A DNA stretch of 64,000 bases from Nocardioidaceae bacterium UBA4001. GTDB taxonomy: Bacteria > Actinomycetota > Actinomycetes > Propionibacteriales > Nocardioidaceae. The position numbers and the translations under genes are program-made. Numbering within the stretch: the stretch's first letter is position 1; every line of letters begins with the position of its first letter. Positions 1 through 7,389 of the stretch are shown here, piece by piece. The stretch covers positions 116,152 to 180,151 of the forward strand of contig DGBP01000003.1 of NCBI GenBank assembly GCA_002384855.1, in the 5' to 3' direction. The notes beneath the pieces are model-generated. The model was given only the letters and a program-made list of their open reading frames with translations. It was not told the origin of the DNA and searched no databases.

Positions 1-8
1 CCCCCGCC

Positions 9-43
9 GGTCGAGCAGCGAGCGGAGCGAGCGTGTCGAGACC
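9..43. repeat. Imperfect palindromic intergenic repeat (GGTCGAG...CTCGAGACC type)
   Basis: Thirty-five bases that begin GGTCGAGCA, end TGTCGAGACC and have a GCGAGCGGAGCGAGC core, so the two ends are imperfect inverted repeats. Sequences of this design, built from GGTC/TCGA ends around a GCTCGC-rich core, are familiar as abundant intergenic palindromes in many actinobacterial genomes; that is general knowledge and was not checked here. It lies just downstream of the aldehyde dehydrogenase stop, where it could act as a transcription end hairpin. A perfect 10-base palindrome, GACCATGGTC (40-49), abuts it. Confidence 0.55.
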
Positions 44-47
44 ATGG

Positions 48-1478
48 TCACTCGCCGATGTAGGACATCACGTGCTTGACGCGTGTGTAGTCCTCGAGGC
101 TGTAGGCGGACAGGTCCTTGCCGTGGCCGGAGTACTTGAACCCGCCGTGCGGCATCTCCGAGACGAACGGGATGTGGGTGTTGATCCAGACCACGCCGAA
201 GTTGAGCCGCTTGGAGACCCGCATGGCGCGACCGTGGTCCTTGGTCCACACCGAGGAGGCGAGGCCGTACTTCACACCGTTGGCCCAGCGCAGCGCCTCG
301 GCCTCGTCGGTGAACCGCTGGACGGTGATGACCGGGCCGAAGATCTCCTCCTGGCTCATCTCGTCCTGCTGCTGGAGGCCGCTGACGACCGTGGGGGCGT
401 AGAAGAAGCCACGGTCGCCCTGCGTGGAGCCGCCGATCTCGATGCGCGCGTGCTCGGGCATGCGCTCGACCATGCCGCGGACCCGGTCGAGCTGGTTGGC
501 GTTGTTCAGCGCGCCGTACAGGATGTCGGGGTCGTCGGGCGCGCCCGTCTTGATGTTGCGCGCCTGCTCGGTCAGCGCCGCCACGAAGTCGTCGTGTGCG
601 CCCGGGGAGACCAGCACCCGAGTGGCTGCGGTGCAGTCCTGGCCGGCGTTGAAGTAGCCGGCTGTCGCGATCGCCTCCGCGGCCTTCTCCACGTCGGCGT
701 CGTCGAAGACGATGACCGGCGCCTTGCCTCCGAGCTCGAGGTGGGTGCGCTTGAGCTGGGCCGCGGCCGAGCCCGCGACCTCCATGCCGGCGCGCACGGA
801 GCCGGTGATCGAGACCATGTCCGGGATCTCGTGCTCGACGATCGCGCGACCGGTGTCGCGGTCACCGGTGACGACGTTGAACACGCCCGGCGGCAGGAAC
901 TCCTGGGCCAGCTCGGCGAACATCGTGGTCGTCGCCGGCGTGGTGTCCGAGGGCTTGAGCACGACGGTGTTGCCCGCGGCGAGCGCCGGCGCGATCTTCC
1001 AGATCATCATCATCAGCGGGTAGTTCCAGGGGGTCACCTGCCCCACCACGCCGACCGGCTCACGGCGGACCATCGACGTGTGGTCCTTCATGTACTCCCC
1101 GGCCGACTTGCCCTCGAGCAGCCGGGCGGCACCGGCGAAGAAGCGCAGCTCGTCCACCGACGGCGGCAGCTCCTCCTCCGCGGTGAGCTGGATCGGCTTG
1201 CCGGTGTTGGCACACTCGGCCCGCACGAACTCGTCGGCGCGTGCCTCGAGCGCGTCGGCCATCTTGAGCAGGGCCAGCTGCCGCTCCGAAGGCGTGGTCT
1301 CACCCCAGGTCTCGAACGCCTTCTCGGCCGCCTTCATCGCTCGGTCGACGTCCTCGGCGCCCGAGGCGGGGGCCGAGGCGTACACCTCCCCGGTCGCGGG
1401 GTTCACGATGTCGTAGGTCTCGCCCGACACGGAGTCGACCGCCTGGCCGTCGACGATGTTGCGGAACTGCTCTGCCAT
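48..1478 (-). CDS. patD: Gamma-aminobutyraldehyde dehydrogenase
   Basis: NAD(P)-dependent aldehyde dehydrogenase that would oxidise 4-aminobutanal to 4-aminobutyrate in the cytosol, the second step of putrescine breakdown. The 476-residue length is normal. Active-site elements are visible: Asn152 in WNYP, general base Glu248 in LELGGKAP and nucleophile Cys282 in GQDCTAATR. The ATG at 1478 gives the usual N-terminus. The class III aminotransferase at 4569 and the polyamine importer at 8781-12866 lie within 12 kb, which favours an aminoaldehyde over betaine aldehyde or succinate semialdehyde. A GGATTCGGTAG variant of the locus motif lies about 95 bases upstream. The family is certain; the substrate is inferred. 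Confidence 0.9.
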   Translation of the reverse strand: MAEQFRNIVDGQAVDSVSGETYDIVNPATGEVYASAPASGAEDVDRAMKAAEKAFETWGETTPSERQLALLKMADALEARADEFVRAECANTGKPIQLTAEEELPPSVDELRFFAGAARLLEGKSAGEYMKDHTSMVRREPVGVVGQVTPWNYPLMMMIWKIAPALAAGNTVVLKPSDTTPATTTMFAELAQEFLPPGVFNVVTGDRDTGRAIVEHEIPDMVSITGSVRAGMEVAGSAAAQLKRTHLELGGKAPVIVFDDADVEKAAEAIATAGYFNAGQDCTAATRVLVSPGAHDDFVAALTEQARNIKTGAPDDPDILYGALNNANQLDRVRGMVERMPEHARIEIGGSTQGDRGFFYAPTVVSGLQQQDEMSQEEIFGPVITVQRFTDEAEALRWANGVKYGLASSVWTKDHGRAMRVSKRLNFGVVWINTHIPFVSEMPHGGFKYSGHGKDLSAYSLEDYTRVKHVMSYIGE

Positions 1479-1571
1479 CCCTGTGCGCCTTCCTCTGGCT
1501 GCTCACGGCTGTCTTCGTGGGTACGACGGACGCGCGGCCCGTCGTGGGCCCGAGCCTAGTCACGCGGCGAC

Positions 1572-1582
1572 GGATTCGGTAG
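1572..1582 (+). promoter_or_regulatory. Candidate operator, variant of the GGAWTCCGTAG motif
   Basis: GGATTCGGTAG differs by one base from the motif found at 4431 and 12952. It lies about 95 bases upstream of the aminobutyraldehyde dehydrogenase start. A second similar string, TCTACGAAATCG (1599-1610), follows and resembles GATACGAAAC near the 12952 copy. The shared placement in control regions of polyamine genes suggests a common regulator, with the Lrp-type gene at 13048 the obvious candidate. This is an inference from a handful of sites. Confidence 0.3.
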
Positions 1583-1666
1583 AGGAAGCGGCACCCTGTC
1601 TACGAAATCGTCTCAATAGGGCCTCAGGAACGGTCGACTTCGCCCGTGAGGGTCGATCTCCCCGGG

Positions 1667-2695
1667 CTACCGGCAGGTGTCCACCCAGGCGTCGAAGTCC
1701 CAGGTCGTGAGGAACCGCGCCGCGCCCTCGGAGCCGGCGCGCAGCAGCCGCTCCTGCTGGGCACGGTCGAGGTCGAAGTCGATGGCGCTGACCTCGGCGG
1801 TGTCCACGTGCACCGAGCGGGCCACGTTGCACGGGTCGAGGATCTCCTCGGCCTGGTGGGCGCGGATCGCGGTCTCGACAAGGGCGAAGCCCATGCTCAC
1901 CGGGTCGCCCACCGGGCGCGGATGCTCCTCCTCGGCGACACCGAGCACGTCGAGGCGCACCCCGATGGTCGGCCACCGCGGTGGCACCTCGTCGAGCCTG
2001 TCGAACGCGCCGATCGGGTAGTTCGACAGCAGGCCGCCGTCCACGAGCGTGCAGGTGCCCTGCCGGGCGGTCAGCTCGACAGGCTCGAAGAAGTAGGGGA
2101 TCGACGCCGAGGCACGGACCGCGTCGGCCACCCGCTGCTCGTCGGGGTCGAGACCGTACTCCGGGTAGTCCCAGGGCAGCTGCACGAAGCGACGCCGGGA
2201 GAGGTCGCTGGCCATCACCACGAGGGAGTACCGGTGGTGCATCTCGCCGTCGTCGCCGGCGTCCGCGGCGCGCAGGTCACCGAACGTCTCCACGCCCAGG
2301 TCCTCGAGCACCCCGCCCACCCAGTCGCGCAGGTAGTCGCCCTGGTAGGCACCGCCCTCGAGCAGCACGGAGAGCCCGTCGCCGAGGAAGGCCAGCGGCC
2401 CGAGGAGCCGGCCCGGCAGCCCACGGTCGCGGAACCTGCGGTAGTCCAGGGACCGGGCGACGTCGGCGAGCCGGGTGAGGGGCTCACCACGGCGTTGCAT
2501 CGCCGCCACCACCGCCCCCACGATCGCCCCTGCCGAGGTCCCCGCGACACGAGGGAAGGAGTAGCCCCCCTCCGCCAGCCCGACCACCGCGCCGGCGAGG
2601 GCGATGCCCTTGACCCCGCCTCCCTCGATCACGAGGTCGGCCCGCCGCGGCGTGGTCTGGTCAGCTGCCCCCGAGATGTCCATGAACTCGACCAT
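1667..2695 (-). CDS. Patatin-like phospholipase/esterase
   Basis: Cytosolic serine hydrolase of the patatin family, expected to hydrolyse acyl esters of lipids. The fold landmarks are clear: oxyanion loop GGGVKG (25-30), nucleophile elbow GTSAG with Ser54, and the catalytic Asp219 in LVDGGLLSNYP, forming the Ser-Asp dyad. No signal peptide is seen. The 342 residues fit single-domain bacterial patatins. It lies between the aldehyde dehydrogenase and an amidohydrolase, all on the minus strand, but gaps of 188 and 81 bases argue against tight coupling. The real substrate is unknown, and a link to polyamine metabolism is not evident. Confidence 0.9.
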   Translation of the reverse strand: MVEFMDISGAADQTTPRRADLVIEGGGVKGIALAGAVVGLAEGGYSFPRVAGTSAGAIVGAVVAAMQRRGEPLTRLADVARSLDYRRFRDRGLPGRLLGPLAFLGDGLSVLLEGGAYQGDYLRDWVGGVLEDLGVETFGDLRAADAGDDGEMHHRYSLVVMASDLSRRRFVQLPWDYPEYGLDPDEQRVADAVRASASIPYFFEPVELTARQGTCTLVDGGLLSNYPIGAFDRLDEVPPRWPTIGVRLDVLGVAEEEHPRPVGDPVSMGFALVETAIRAHQAEEILDPCNVARSVHVDTAEVSAIDFDLDRAQQERLLRAGSEGAARFLTTWDFDAWVDTCR

Positions 2696-2776
2696 AACGA
2701 CAGGTTCCGACAGCCTCCGGGCCGCTCCAGCGTCACGCTCCCGGCCAGGTCGCGCGACTTCCGGGCGGTGGCGTGC

Positions 2777-4411
2777 CTACCCCGAGACACGCACCCCGTC
2801 GACGTACGTCGCCACGACCCTCGTCGCACCGACCTCACCCGCCTCACCGGCGAACGGGTCTCGGTCCAGCACGGCGAGGTCCGCGACGAACCCCGGCTCG
2901 AGGGAACCGGACCGGTCGAGGTGGTTCACGTGGGCCGAGCCGGAGGTGTAGGCGGCGAAGGCCTGCTCGAGCGTGATCGCCTGCTCGGGCAGGAACGGCT
3001 CGCATCCCTCTCGCCCGGAGGCGCCGTGGACGGTCCGGTTGACCGCCACATGGATGCCGGCGAGCGGGTCGGGACTGCTCACGGGCCAGTCACTGCCTGC
3101 GGCCAGGCGCGCCCCCGAACGGAGCAGGTCCGCGAACGGGTACTGCCAGGCCCACCGTTCCGGCTCGAGGAAGGGCAGTGTCAGGTCCACCATCTGCTCG
3201 TCGTACGCCGCCCACAACGGCTGCATGTTCGCCGTCACGCCGAGCGACCCGAAACGTGCCCGGTCGTCGGGGTGGATCACCTGGATGTGCGCGATGTGGT
3301 GCCGTAGGTCGTTGCCGCCGTTCGTCGTACGAGCCTGCTCGACCGCGTCGAGGGCCTCACGCACCGCGCGGTCGCCGATCGCGTGGAAGTGCACCTGGAA
3401 GCCCTCCGCGTCGAGCCGGACGACGGCCTCGCGCAGCAGTGCCGGGTCGACGAACGAGAGCCCCGTGTTGCCGGTGGCGCAGCCGCAGCCGTCGAGGTAG
3501 GGAGCCGACATCCCTGCCGTGTAGTTCTCGGCGACTCCGTCCTGCATGATCTTCACGGCCCCGGCGACGAAGCGGTCACGCTCGAGCAGGCACCGCCGGT
3601 CCACCAAGGTGCGCACCTGCTCAAGCCCGTGCTCCCGGTGCCACCACAGGGCGCCGCGGACCCGGGCGGTCAGCTCGCCCGCGTCCGCCGCGCGGACGTA
3701 GACCGAGGACGGGTCGTCGAGCGCGGTGTAGTCGCCGAGGATCGCTTCCTGCCACGCGGTGATCCCAAGCGAGTGGAGGTACTCCTGTGCGGTCAGGAAC
3801 GCCTGGTAGTACTCGTCGTCGCTCGTGTCGGTGATCAGCCGCTCGACGAGGTTCATCGCCCCCTCGTGGAGGACGCCGGTGGGGTGCCCGGCGGCGTCGC
3901 GCTGGATCCGGCCGTCGACGGGGTCCGGGGTGTCCCGGTCGATCCCGGCGAGCTCGAGCGCCCGGGAGCTGACCCACGCGCCGTGGTGGTCCCGGTTGGG
4001 CAGGAAGACCGGACGGTCGGGCACGACGCGGTCGAGGTCGGCGGCGAGCGGGCCGGTGGGACCGAAGACCGCCATCGACCATCCGCCACCGCCGATCCAC
4101 AGCCGGTCGGGGTTCGCCGCTGCGTAGCTGCGTACTGCCTCGAGGTAGTCCTCACGCGTGTCGAGGTCGGACAGGTCGCAGCGCAGCCGCTTGAGCCCTC
4201 CCTGCACCGGGTGGACGTGGGCGTCCTGGAACCCGGGCAGCACGAGGCCGCCGGCGAGGTCGACCTCCTCGGCGCCGGCCGGGGTGTCTAGCTCGGCGTC
4301 GGGCCCGACCTGCCGGATCCGACCCTCCACCACGACCACACCGGTGCCCGCCCGGTAGCGATGCCCGTCGAAGGCGGCGCCGTTGCGGAGTACGACTGCG
4401 TCGGTACCCAC
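2777..4411 (-). CDS. YtcJ-like metal-dependent amidohydrolase
   Basis: Amidohydrolase-superfamily TIM-barrel hydrolase of the YtcJ/Amidohydro_3 group, about 544 residues. The N-terminal beta domain leads into the metal motif FQDAHVHP (His65, His67). Further ligands appear in FHAIGDRA, HHIAHIQVIHP and GSDWPVSSPDP, and the C-terminal FVADLAVLDRDPF strand closes the composite domain. The frame stays open upstream, but GTG at 4411 preceded by GAGAGG gives the family-type start (TDAVVLRNGAAFDG). The substrate cannot be read from sequence; relatives act on N-substituted amides and formamides. The gene is divergent from the aminotransferase, and the palindrome TACGGAATCCGTA lies directly upstream of its ribosome binding site. 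Confidence 0.9.
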   Translation of the reverse strand: MGTDAVVLRNGAAFDGHRYRAGTGVVVVEGRIRQVGPDAELDTPAGAEEVDLAGGLVLPGFQDAHVHPVQGGLKRLRCDLSDLDTREDYLEAVRSYAAANPDRLWIGGGGWSMAVFGPTGPLAADLDRVVPDRPVFLPNRDHHGAWVSSRALELAGIDRDTPDPVDGRIQRDAAGHPTGVLHEGAMNLVERLITDTSDDEYYQAFLTAQEYLHSLGITAWQEAILGDYTALDDPSSVYVRAADAGELTARVRGALWWHREHGLEQVRTLVDRRCLLERDRFVAGAVKIMQDGVAENYTAGMSAPYLDGCGCATGNTGLSFVDPALLREAVVRLDAEGFQVHFHAIGDRAVREALDAVEQARTTNGGNDLRHHIAHIQVIHPDDRARFGSLGVTANMQPLWAAYDEQMVDLTLPFLEPERWAWQYPFADLLRSGARLAAGSDWPVSSPDPLAGIHVAVNRTVHGASGREGCEPFLPEQAITLEQAFAAYTSGSAHVNHLDRSGSLEPGFVADLAVLDRDPFAGEAGEVGATRVVATYVDGVRVSG

Positions 4412-4427
4412 CTGTGACCTCTCTATG

Positions 4428-4440
4428 TACGGAATCCGTA
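4428..4440. promoter_or_regulatory. Candidate operator palindrome TACGGAATCCGTA
   Basis: Thirteen-base palindrome with a single unpaired centre (TACGGA-A-TCCGTA). It lies between the divergent amidohydrolase and aminotransferase genes, about 5 bases upstream of the amidohydrolase ribosome binding site and 130 bases before the aminotransferase start. The core GGAWTCCGTAG recurs upstream of the polyamine importer (12909 and 12952) and in a variant at 1572. It is the most symmetric copy of the set. Binding by the Lrp/AsnC-type protein encoded at 13048 is a hypothesis. Confidence 0.4.
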
Positions 4441-4454
4441 GCCAATTCTGCATC

Positions 4455-4481
4455 TTGCTCTCGAAATTAGACCTGTATACT
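4455..4481 (+). promoter_or_regulatory. Possible promoter of the aminotransferase gene
   Basis: TTGCTC (4455-4460) and TATACT (4476-4481) are separated by 15 bases in an unusually AT-rich stretch for this genome, 88 bases before the aminotransferase ATG. The -10 hexamer is good; the -35 is weaker and the spacer is short. It lies just downstream of the TACGGAATCCGTA palindrome, a natural position for regulation. Confidence 0.35.
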
Positions 4482-4568
4482 CGCTGCAACAATGGAATCA
4501 CTTGCCATGACCAGGGCCGGTCGGCAAGATGGTCGGTGTCGACCAGCAAGCACAAGGGGAAGCATCAC

Positions 4569-6011
4569 ATGTCATCAGAGCCGATGAGCCAGGGCGCCGT
4601 ACCGACGGCTGCGGCGGCGATGGACGGAGACGCCTACGCCGCTCTCCAGAAGGCCGCACGCGACCACCTCTGGATGCATTTCACCCGAATGTCGAGCTAC
4701 GAGCACGCCGACGTCCCGATCATCGTCAGGGGCGAGGGTGCCTACATCTACGACGCCAAGGGCAACCGGTACCTCGACGCCCTCGGCGGCCTCTTCGTGA
4801 ACCAGCTCGGCCACGGCCGCAAGGACCTCGCCGAGGTCGCGGCCAAGCAGGCCTCCGAGCTCCACTACTTCCCGCTGTGGTCCTACGCCCACCCCACCGC
4901 CATCCAGCTCGCCGAGAAGGTCGCGAGCCTGGCCCCCGGTGACCTGAACCGGGTCTTCTTCACCACCGGTGGCGGTGAGGCGGTCGAGACCGCGTGGAAG
5001 CTCGCGAAGAACTACTTCAAGCTCACCGGCAAGCCGACCAAGCACAAGGTCATCAGCCGCACCATCGCCTACCACGGCACCCCCCAGGGAGCACTGTCGA
5101 TCACCGGGCTGCCGCCGATGAAGGCGCCGTTCGAGCCGCTGGTGCCCTCGACCTTCCGGGTGCCCAACACCAACGTCTACCGTGCGCCGGACTTCCTGGC
5201 CGGCCCCGACGGCACTGTCGACCCCGAGGTGTTCGGTCGCTGGGCAGCGGACCAGATCGCGGTCGCCATCGAGAACGAGGGCGCCGACACCGTCGCCGCG
5301 GTCTTCCTCGAGCCGGTGCAGAACTCCGGTGGCTGCTTCCCGCCGCCGCCCGGGTACTTCCAGCGGGTCCGCGAGATCTGCGACGAGTACGACGTGCTGC
5401 TGGTCAGCGACGAGGTCATCACCGCCTTCGGACGCCTCGGGCACATGTTCGGCGCCGAGCGCTACGGCTTCCAGCCCGACATGGTCACCGTCGCCAAGGG
5501 TCTGACCTCCGGGTACTCCCCCCTCGGCGCGATGATCGCCAGCGACAGGCTGATGGAGCCGTTCCTCAAGGGGACGACCACGTTCCTGCACGGGTACACC
5601 TTCGGCGGCCACCCGGTCTCCACCGCGGTCGGCCTGAAGAACCTGCAGATCTTCGAGGACGAGGGCGTGCTCGAGCACGTCCGGGCCAACGAGCCCGGCT
5701 TCCGGGCCACGCTGGGGAAGCTCAACGACCTCCCGATCGTGGGCGACGTCCGCGGCGACGGGTACTTCTACGGCATCGAGCTCGTCAAGGACAAGGCCAC
5801 CAAGGAGACCTTCGACGACGCCGAGGCCGAGAAGCTGCTGCGCGGCTTCCTCTCCAAGGCGTTGTACGACGAGGGACTGTACTGCCGCGCCGACGACCGA
5901 GGCGACCCGGTCATCCAGTTCGCGCCGCCGCTGATCGCGTCGCAGGAGCACTTCGACGAGATCGAGCAGAAGGTCCGCGTCGTCCTCGAGAAGGCCTGGA
6001 CCCTCCTCTGA
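4569..6011 (+). CDS. Class III PLP aminotransferase, putative putrescine/omega-amino acid-pyruvate type
   Basis: Pyridoxal phosphate transaminase of the omega-aminotransferase group; it would move a terminal amino group, probably from putrescine or another omega-amine, to pyruvate. The 480 residues carry the cofactor-binding TTGGGEAVETA, SDEVITAFGR with Asp281, and the Schiff-base lysine Lys310 in TVAKGLTSGY. The frame is open upstream, but ATG at 4569 follows AAGGGGAAG at good spacing and starts the family-length protein. A G/C stem terminator follows immediately. With the aminobutyraldehyde dehydrogenase nearby it forms the two-step route from putrescine to 4-aminobutyrate. Beta-alanine or 4-aminobutyrate as amino donor remains possible. 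Confidence 0.9.
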   Translation: MSSEPMSQGAVPTAAAAMDGDAYAALQKAARDHLWMHFTRMSSYEHADVPIIVRGEGAYIYDAKGNRYLDALGGLFVNQLGHGRKDLAEVAAKQASELHYFPLWSYAHPTAIQLAEKVASLAPGDLNRVFFTTGGGEAVETAWKLAKNYFKLTGKPTKHKVISRTIAYHGTPQGALSITGLPPMKAPFEPLVPSTFRVPNTNVYRAPDFLAGPDGTVDPEVFGRWAADQIAVAIENEGADTVAAVFLEPVQNSGGCFPPPPGYFQRVREICDEYDVLLVSDEVITAFGRLGHMFGAERYGFQPDMVTVAKGLTSGYSPLGAMIASDRLMEPFLKGTTTFLHGYTFGGHPVSTAVGLKNLQIFEDEGVLEHVRANEPGFRATLGKLNDLPIVGDVRGDGYFYGIELVKDKATKETFDDAEAEKLLRGFLSKALYDEGLYCRADDRGDPVIQFAPPLIASQEHFDEIEQKVRVVLEKAWTLL

Positions 6012-6023
6012 CCGACGGCCGCA

Positions 6024-6054
6024 CGCGCCCCCAGCCGATCCGGCTGGGGGCGCG
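6024..6054 (+). terminator. Hairpin terminator after the aminotransferase gene
   Basis: Perfect 13-bp stem CGCGCCCCCAGCC / GGCTGGGGGCGCG around the 5-base loop GATCC, starting 13 bases past the stop codon. There is no T-run, as is common for GC-rich actinobacterial terminators. Confidence 0.7.
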
Positions 6055-6077
6055 TCTGCGTTGGGCGCGCCCCCGTC

Positions 6078-6141
6078 GCTTTCCCACGTTCACCTGGGAA
6101 AGCGGTACTCACCGCGCGAAATGTCTCGCGGTAAGTACCGC
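6078..6141 (-). repeat. 64-base double-hairpin repeat, copy A (inverted)
   Basis: First copy of a dispersed element made of two adjoining hairpins. The outer hairpin is GCTTTCCCA / TGGGAAAGC with an 8-base loop (6078-6103). The inner one pairs GCGGTACTCACCGCG (6102-6116) with CGCGGTAAGTACCGC (6127-6141), one mismatch, around a 10-base loop. The two hairpins share the bases GC. Copies B (7311-7374) and C (41070-41133) have exactly the same 64-base length and the same order in reverse orientation. Here the conserved hairpin faces away from the AbiEi/DUF559 gene. Similarity runs on weakly for another 15-17 bases past 6141. Confidence 0.85.
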
Positions 6142-6241
6142 TCTTCCGCGGCAAGAGGGTCCGCACCGGTCGCGCCGGGACCGCCTGGTCGCGCCGGGAC
6201 CGCCTGCGAGCGGTGGTACGACGCGACGCTCATGTGGCAGA

Positions 6242-7222
6242 TCAGGCAGCACGCCGAAGGAACCCGGCCAGCCGCCGACCGGTCACCACGGGACGCCCTA
6301 GGTCCGACCACACGAGCCGGATCACCCGGAACCCGGTGATCTCACGCAGGAGGTCCTCACGCTGCTTCTCGGCGAACACCACCTCACCGGGGTCCTGGCC
6401 GGGCCCGAGCAGGCGACCGTACTTCGCCTTGCCGTCGAACTCCCCGAGCACGCCGTACTCGAGCCAGGCGAAGTCCGTGGTGCCGGCCAGCGCCCCCCAC
6501 GCATCCCGGACCTCGTACTGGAGGTCGGGGGCGGGCAGGTTCTGGGACCAGAACAGGAAGCGTGAGCGCGTCTCCCCCGGCGACTCGGCTCGTCCGTCAG
6601 TCAGACGCATCACCAGCTGGAGCTTCTGCGCGCCGGGCCAGTGCTCGAGCTCGCCGTAGCGTTCGACCAGCTGCTCCGGTGTCGCCAGCTTCCGGTGCAC
6701 CACCGAGTCCATGCTCACCAGGGCAGGCTCGACGGGAATGACGGTCGCCGCCTCCACAGCCGCCCGGTCCGCCGGGACGACGAGCATCCGGATCCGCTCC
6801 ACGGGCTCGAGGTCCCCCAGGCGGCCGGCGTGGTGGACGATGTCCCGCTCGACTCGTCCGACGCCACCGTCGATGCGGGTCACGTGGACCCGGCGGAGGT
6901 CTGCACCCCACACCGCGACACCGTGCGCGACCAGAGCACTGATGTGGCTCAGCACCACCCGTCCCTCCAAGGACCTCATTACCGCCCGCGCCAGGATCAG
7001 GTGCCGTCCGACCGGATCAGCCTTCTCCCAGGTGTCGAAGAAGCAGTAGGCGCCATGCCTCACGCGACGCCACAGCCTGAGTCGCAAGGCGTTGCGCACG
7101 GCCTTGTCGTCATAGCCGAGCTCGCGAGCCTCGGATCGGAGGAACACACCGTACTCACGCTCGATGGTTCGAAGCATCAGGTCCACGGGAGCACGATGGA
7201 TCCGGGCTGCGTGATCCGCCAT
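6242..7222 (-). CDS. AbiEi-like winged-helix protein with C-terminal DUF559/Vsr-type nuclease-like domain
   Basis: A 326-residue protein of a type common in actinobacteria. Residues about 14-60 look like the AbiEi antitoxin winged helix (MLRTIEREYGVFLRSEARELG..., ending RRVRHGAYCF). Residues 215-310 resemble the Vsr/DUF559 endonuclease fold: Glu217 in SPGETRSR, Asp250 in TTDFAW, and EFDGKAKYG with Asp263 and Lys265, then VIRLVWSDL. The PD-(D/E)XK-like residues are intact, so DNA cleavage is plausible. There is no adjacent AbiEii-type toxin gene, so it is not an ordinary toxin-antitoxin pair. It sits alone between inverted copies of a double-hairpin repeat. The function is unproven; the family assignment is from motif recall. 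Confidence 0.75.
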   Translation of the reverse strand: MADHAARIHRAPVDLMLRTIEREYGVFLRSEARELGYDDKAVRNALRLRLWRRVRHGAYCFFDTWEKADPVGRHLILARAVMRSLEGRVVLSHISALVAHGVAVWGADLRRVHVTRIDGGVGRVERDIVHHAGRLGDLEPVERIRMLVVPADRAAVEAATVIPVEPALVSMDSVVHRKLATPEQLVERYGELEHWPGAQKLQLVMRLTDGRAESPGETRSRFLFWSQNLPAPDLQYEVRDAWGALAGTTDFAWLEYGVLGEFDGKAKYGRLLGPGQDPGEVVFAEKQREDLLREITGFRVIRLVWSDLGRPVVTGRRLAGFLRRAA

Positions 7223-7310
7223 GACGTCGTACCACGCTTGTGGAGGCGCGATGCCTCATCGAGCCGGGGGACGACATCCGGCCTCTGTGGCGCGCACCTA
7301 CCGCGATGAA

Positions 7311-7374
7311 GCAGTACTTACCTCGAGAGATCGCTCGAGGTAAGTACCGCTTTCCCAGGTGAACGTGGGAAAGC
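7311..7374 (+). repeat. 64-base double-hairpin repeat, copy B
   Basis: Second copy. The variable hairpin pairs GCAGTACTTACCTCGAG (7311-7327) with CTCGAGGTAAGTACCGC (7334-7350), one mismatch, around a 6-base loop. The conserved hairpin GCTTTCCCA / TGGGAAAGC follows at 7349-7374 with loop GGTGAACG, the complement of the copy A loop. It lies inverted to copy A. Upstream, CACCTACCGCGATGAAGC (7295-7312) matches CACTTACCTCGACGAAGC beside copy C, so the full unit is about 80 bases. It lies between the AbiEi/DUF559 gene and the flavoprotein at 7390. Confidence 0.85.
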
Positions 7375-7389
7375 GCCCCCCCACCCCGC

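Larger units (their letters stand above)
6078..7374. mobile_element. Candidate mobile cassette: AbiEi/DUF559-type gene between inverted double-hairpin repeats
   Basis: Copies A and B of the 64-base repeat bound this 1,297-base segment in opposite orientation, conserved hairpins outermost, with a single gene between. That is the geometry of a REP-RAYT unit or an insertion sequence, but the enclosed gene is a predicted wHTH plus endonuclease-like protein, not a transposase. I see no target-site duplication that I can define. Whether it moves or merely keeps its flanking repeats is unknown. Confidence 0.35.

Noticed and set aside
6242..7222. Classical AbiE toxin-antitoxin pair
   Set aside because: No AbiEii nucleotidyltransferase gene adjoins it, and the C-terminal half looks like a Vsr/DUF559 domain.
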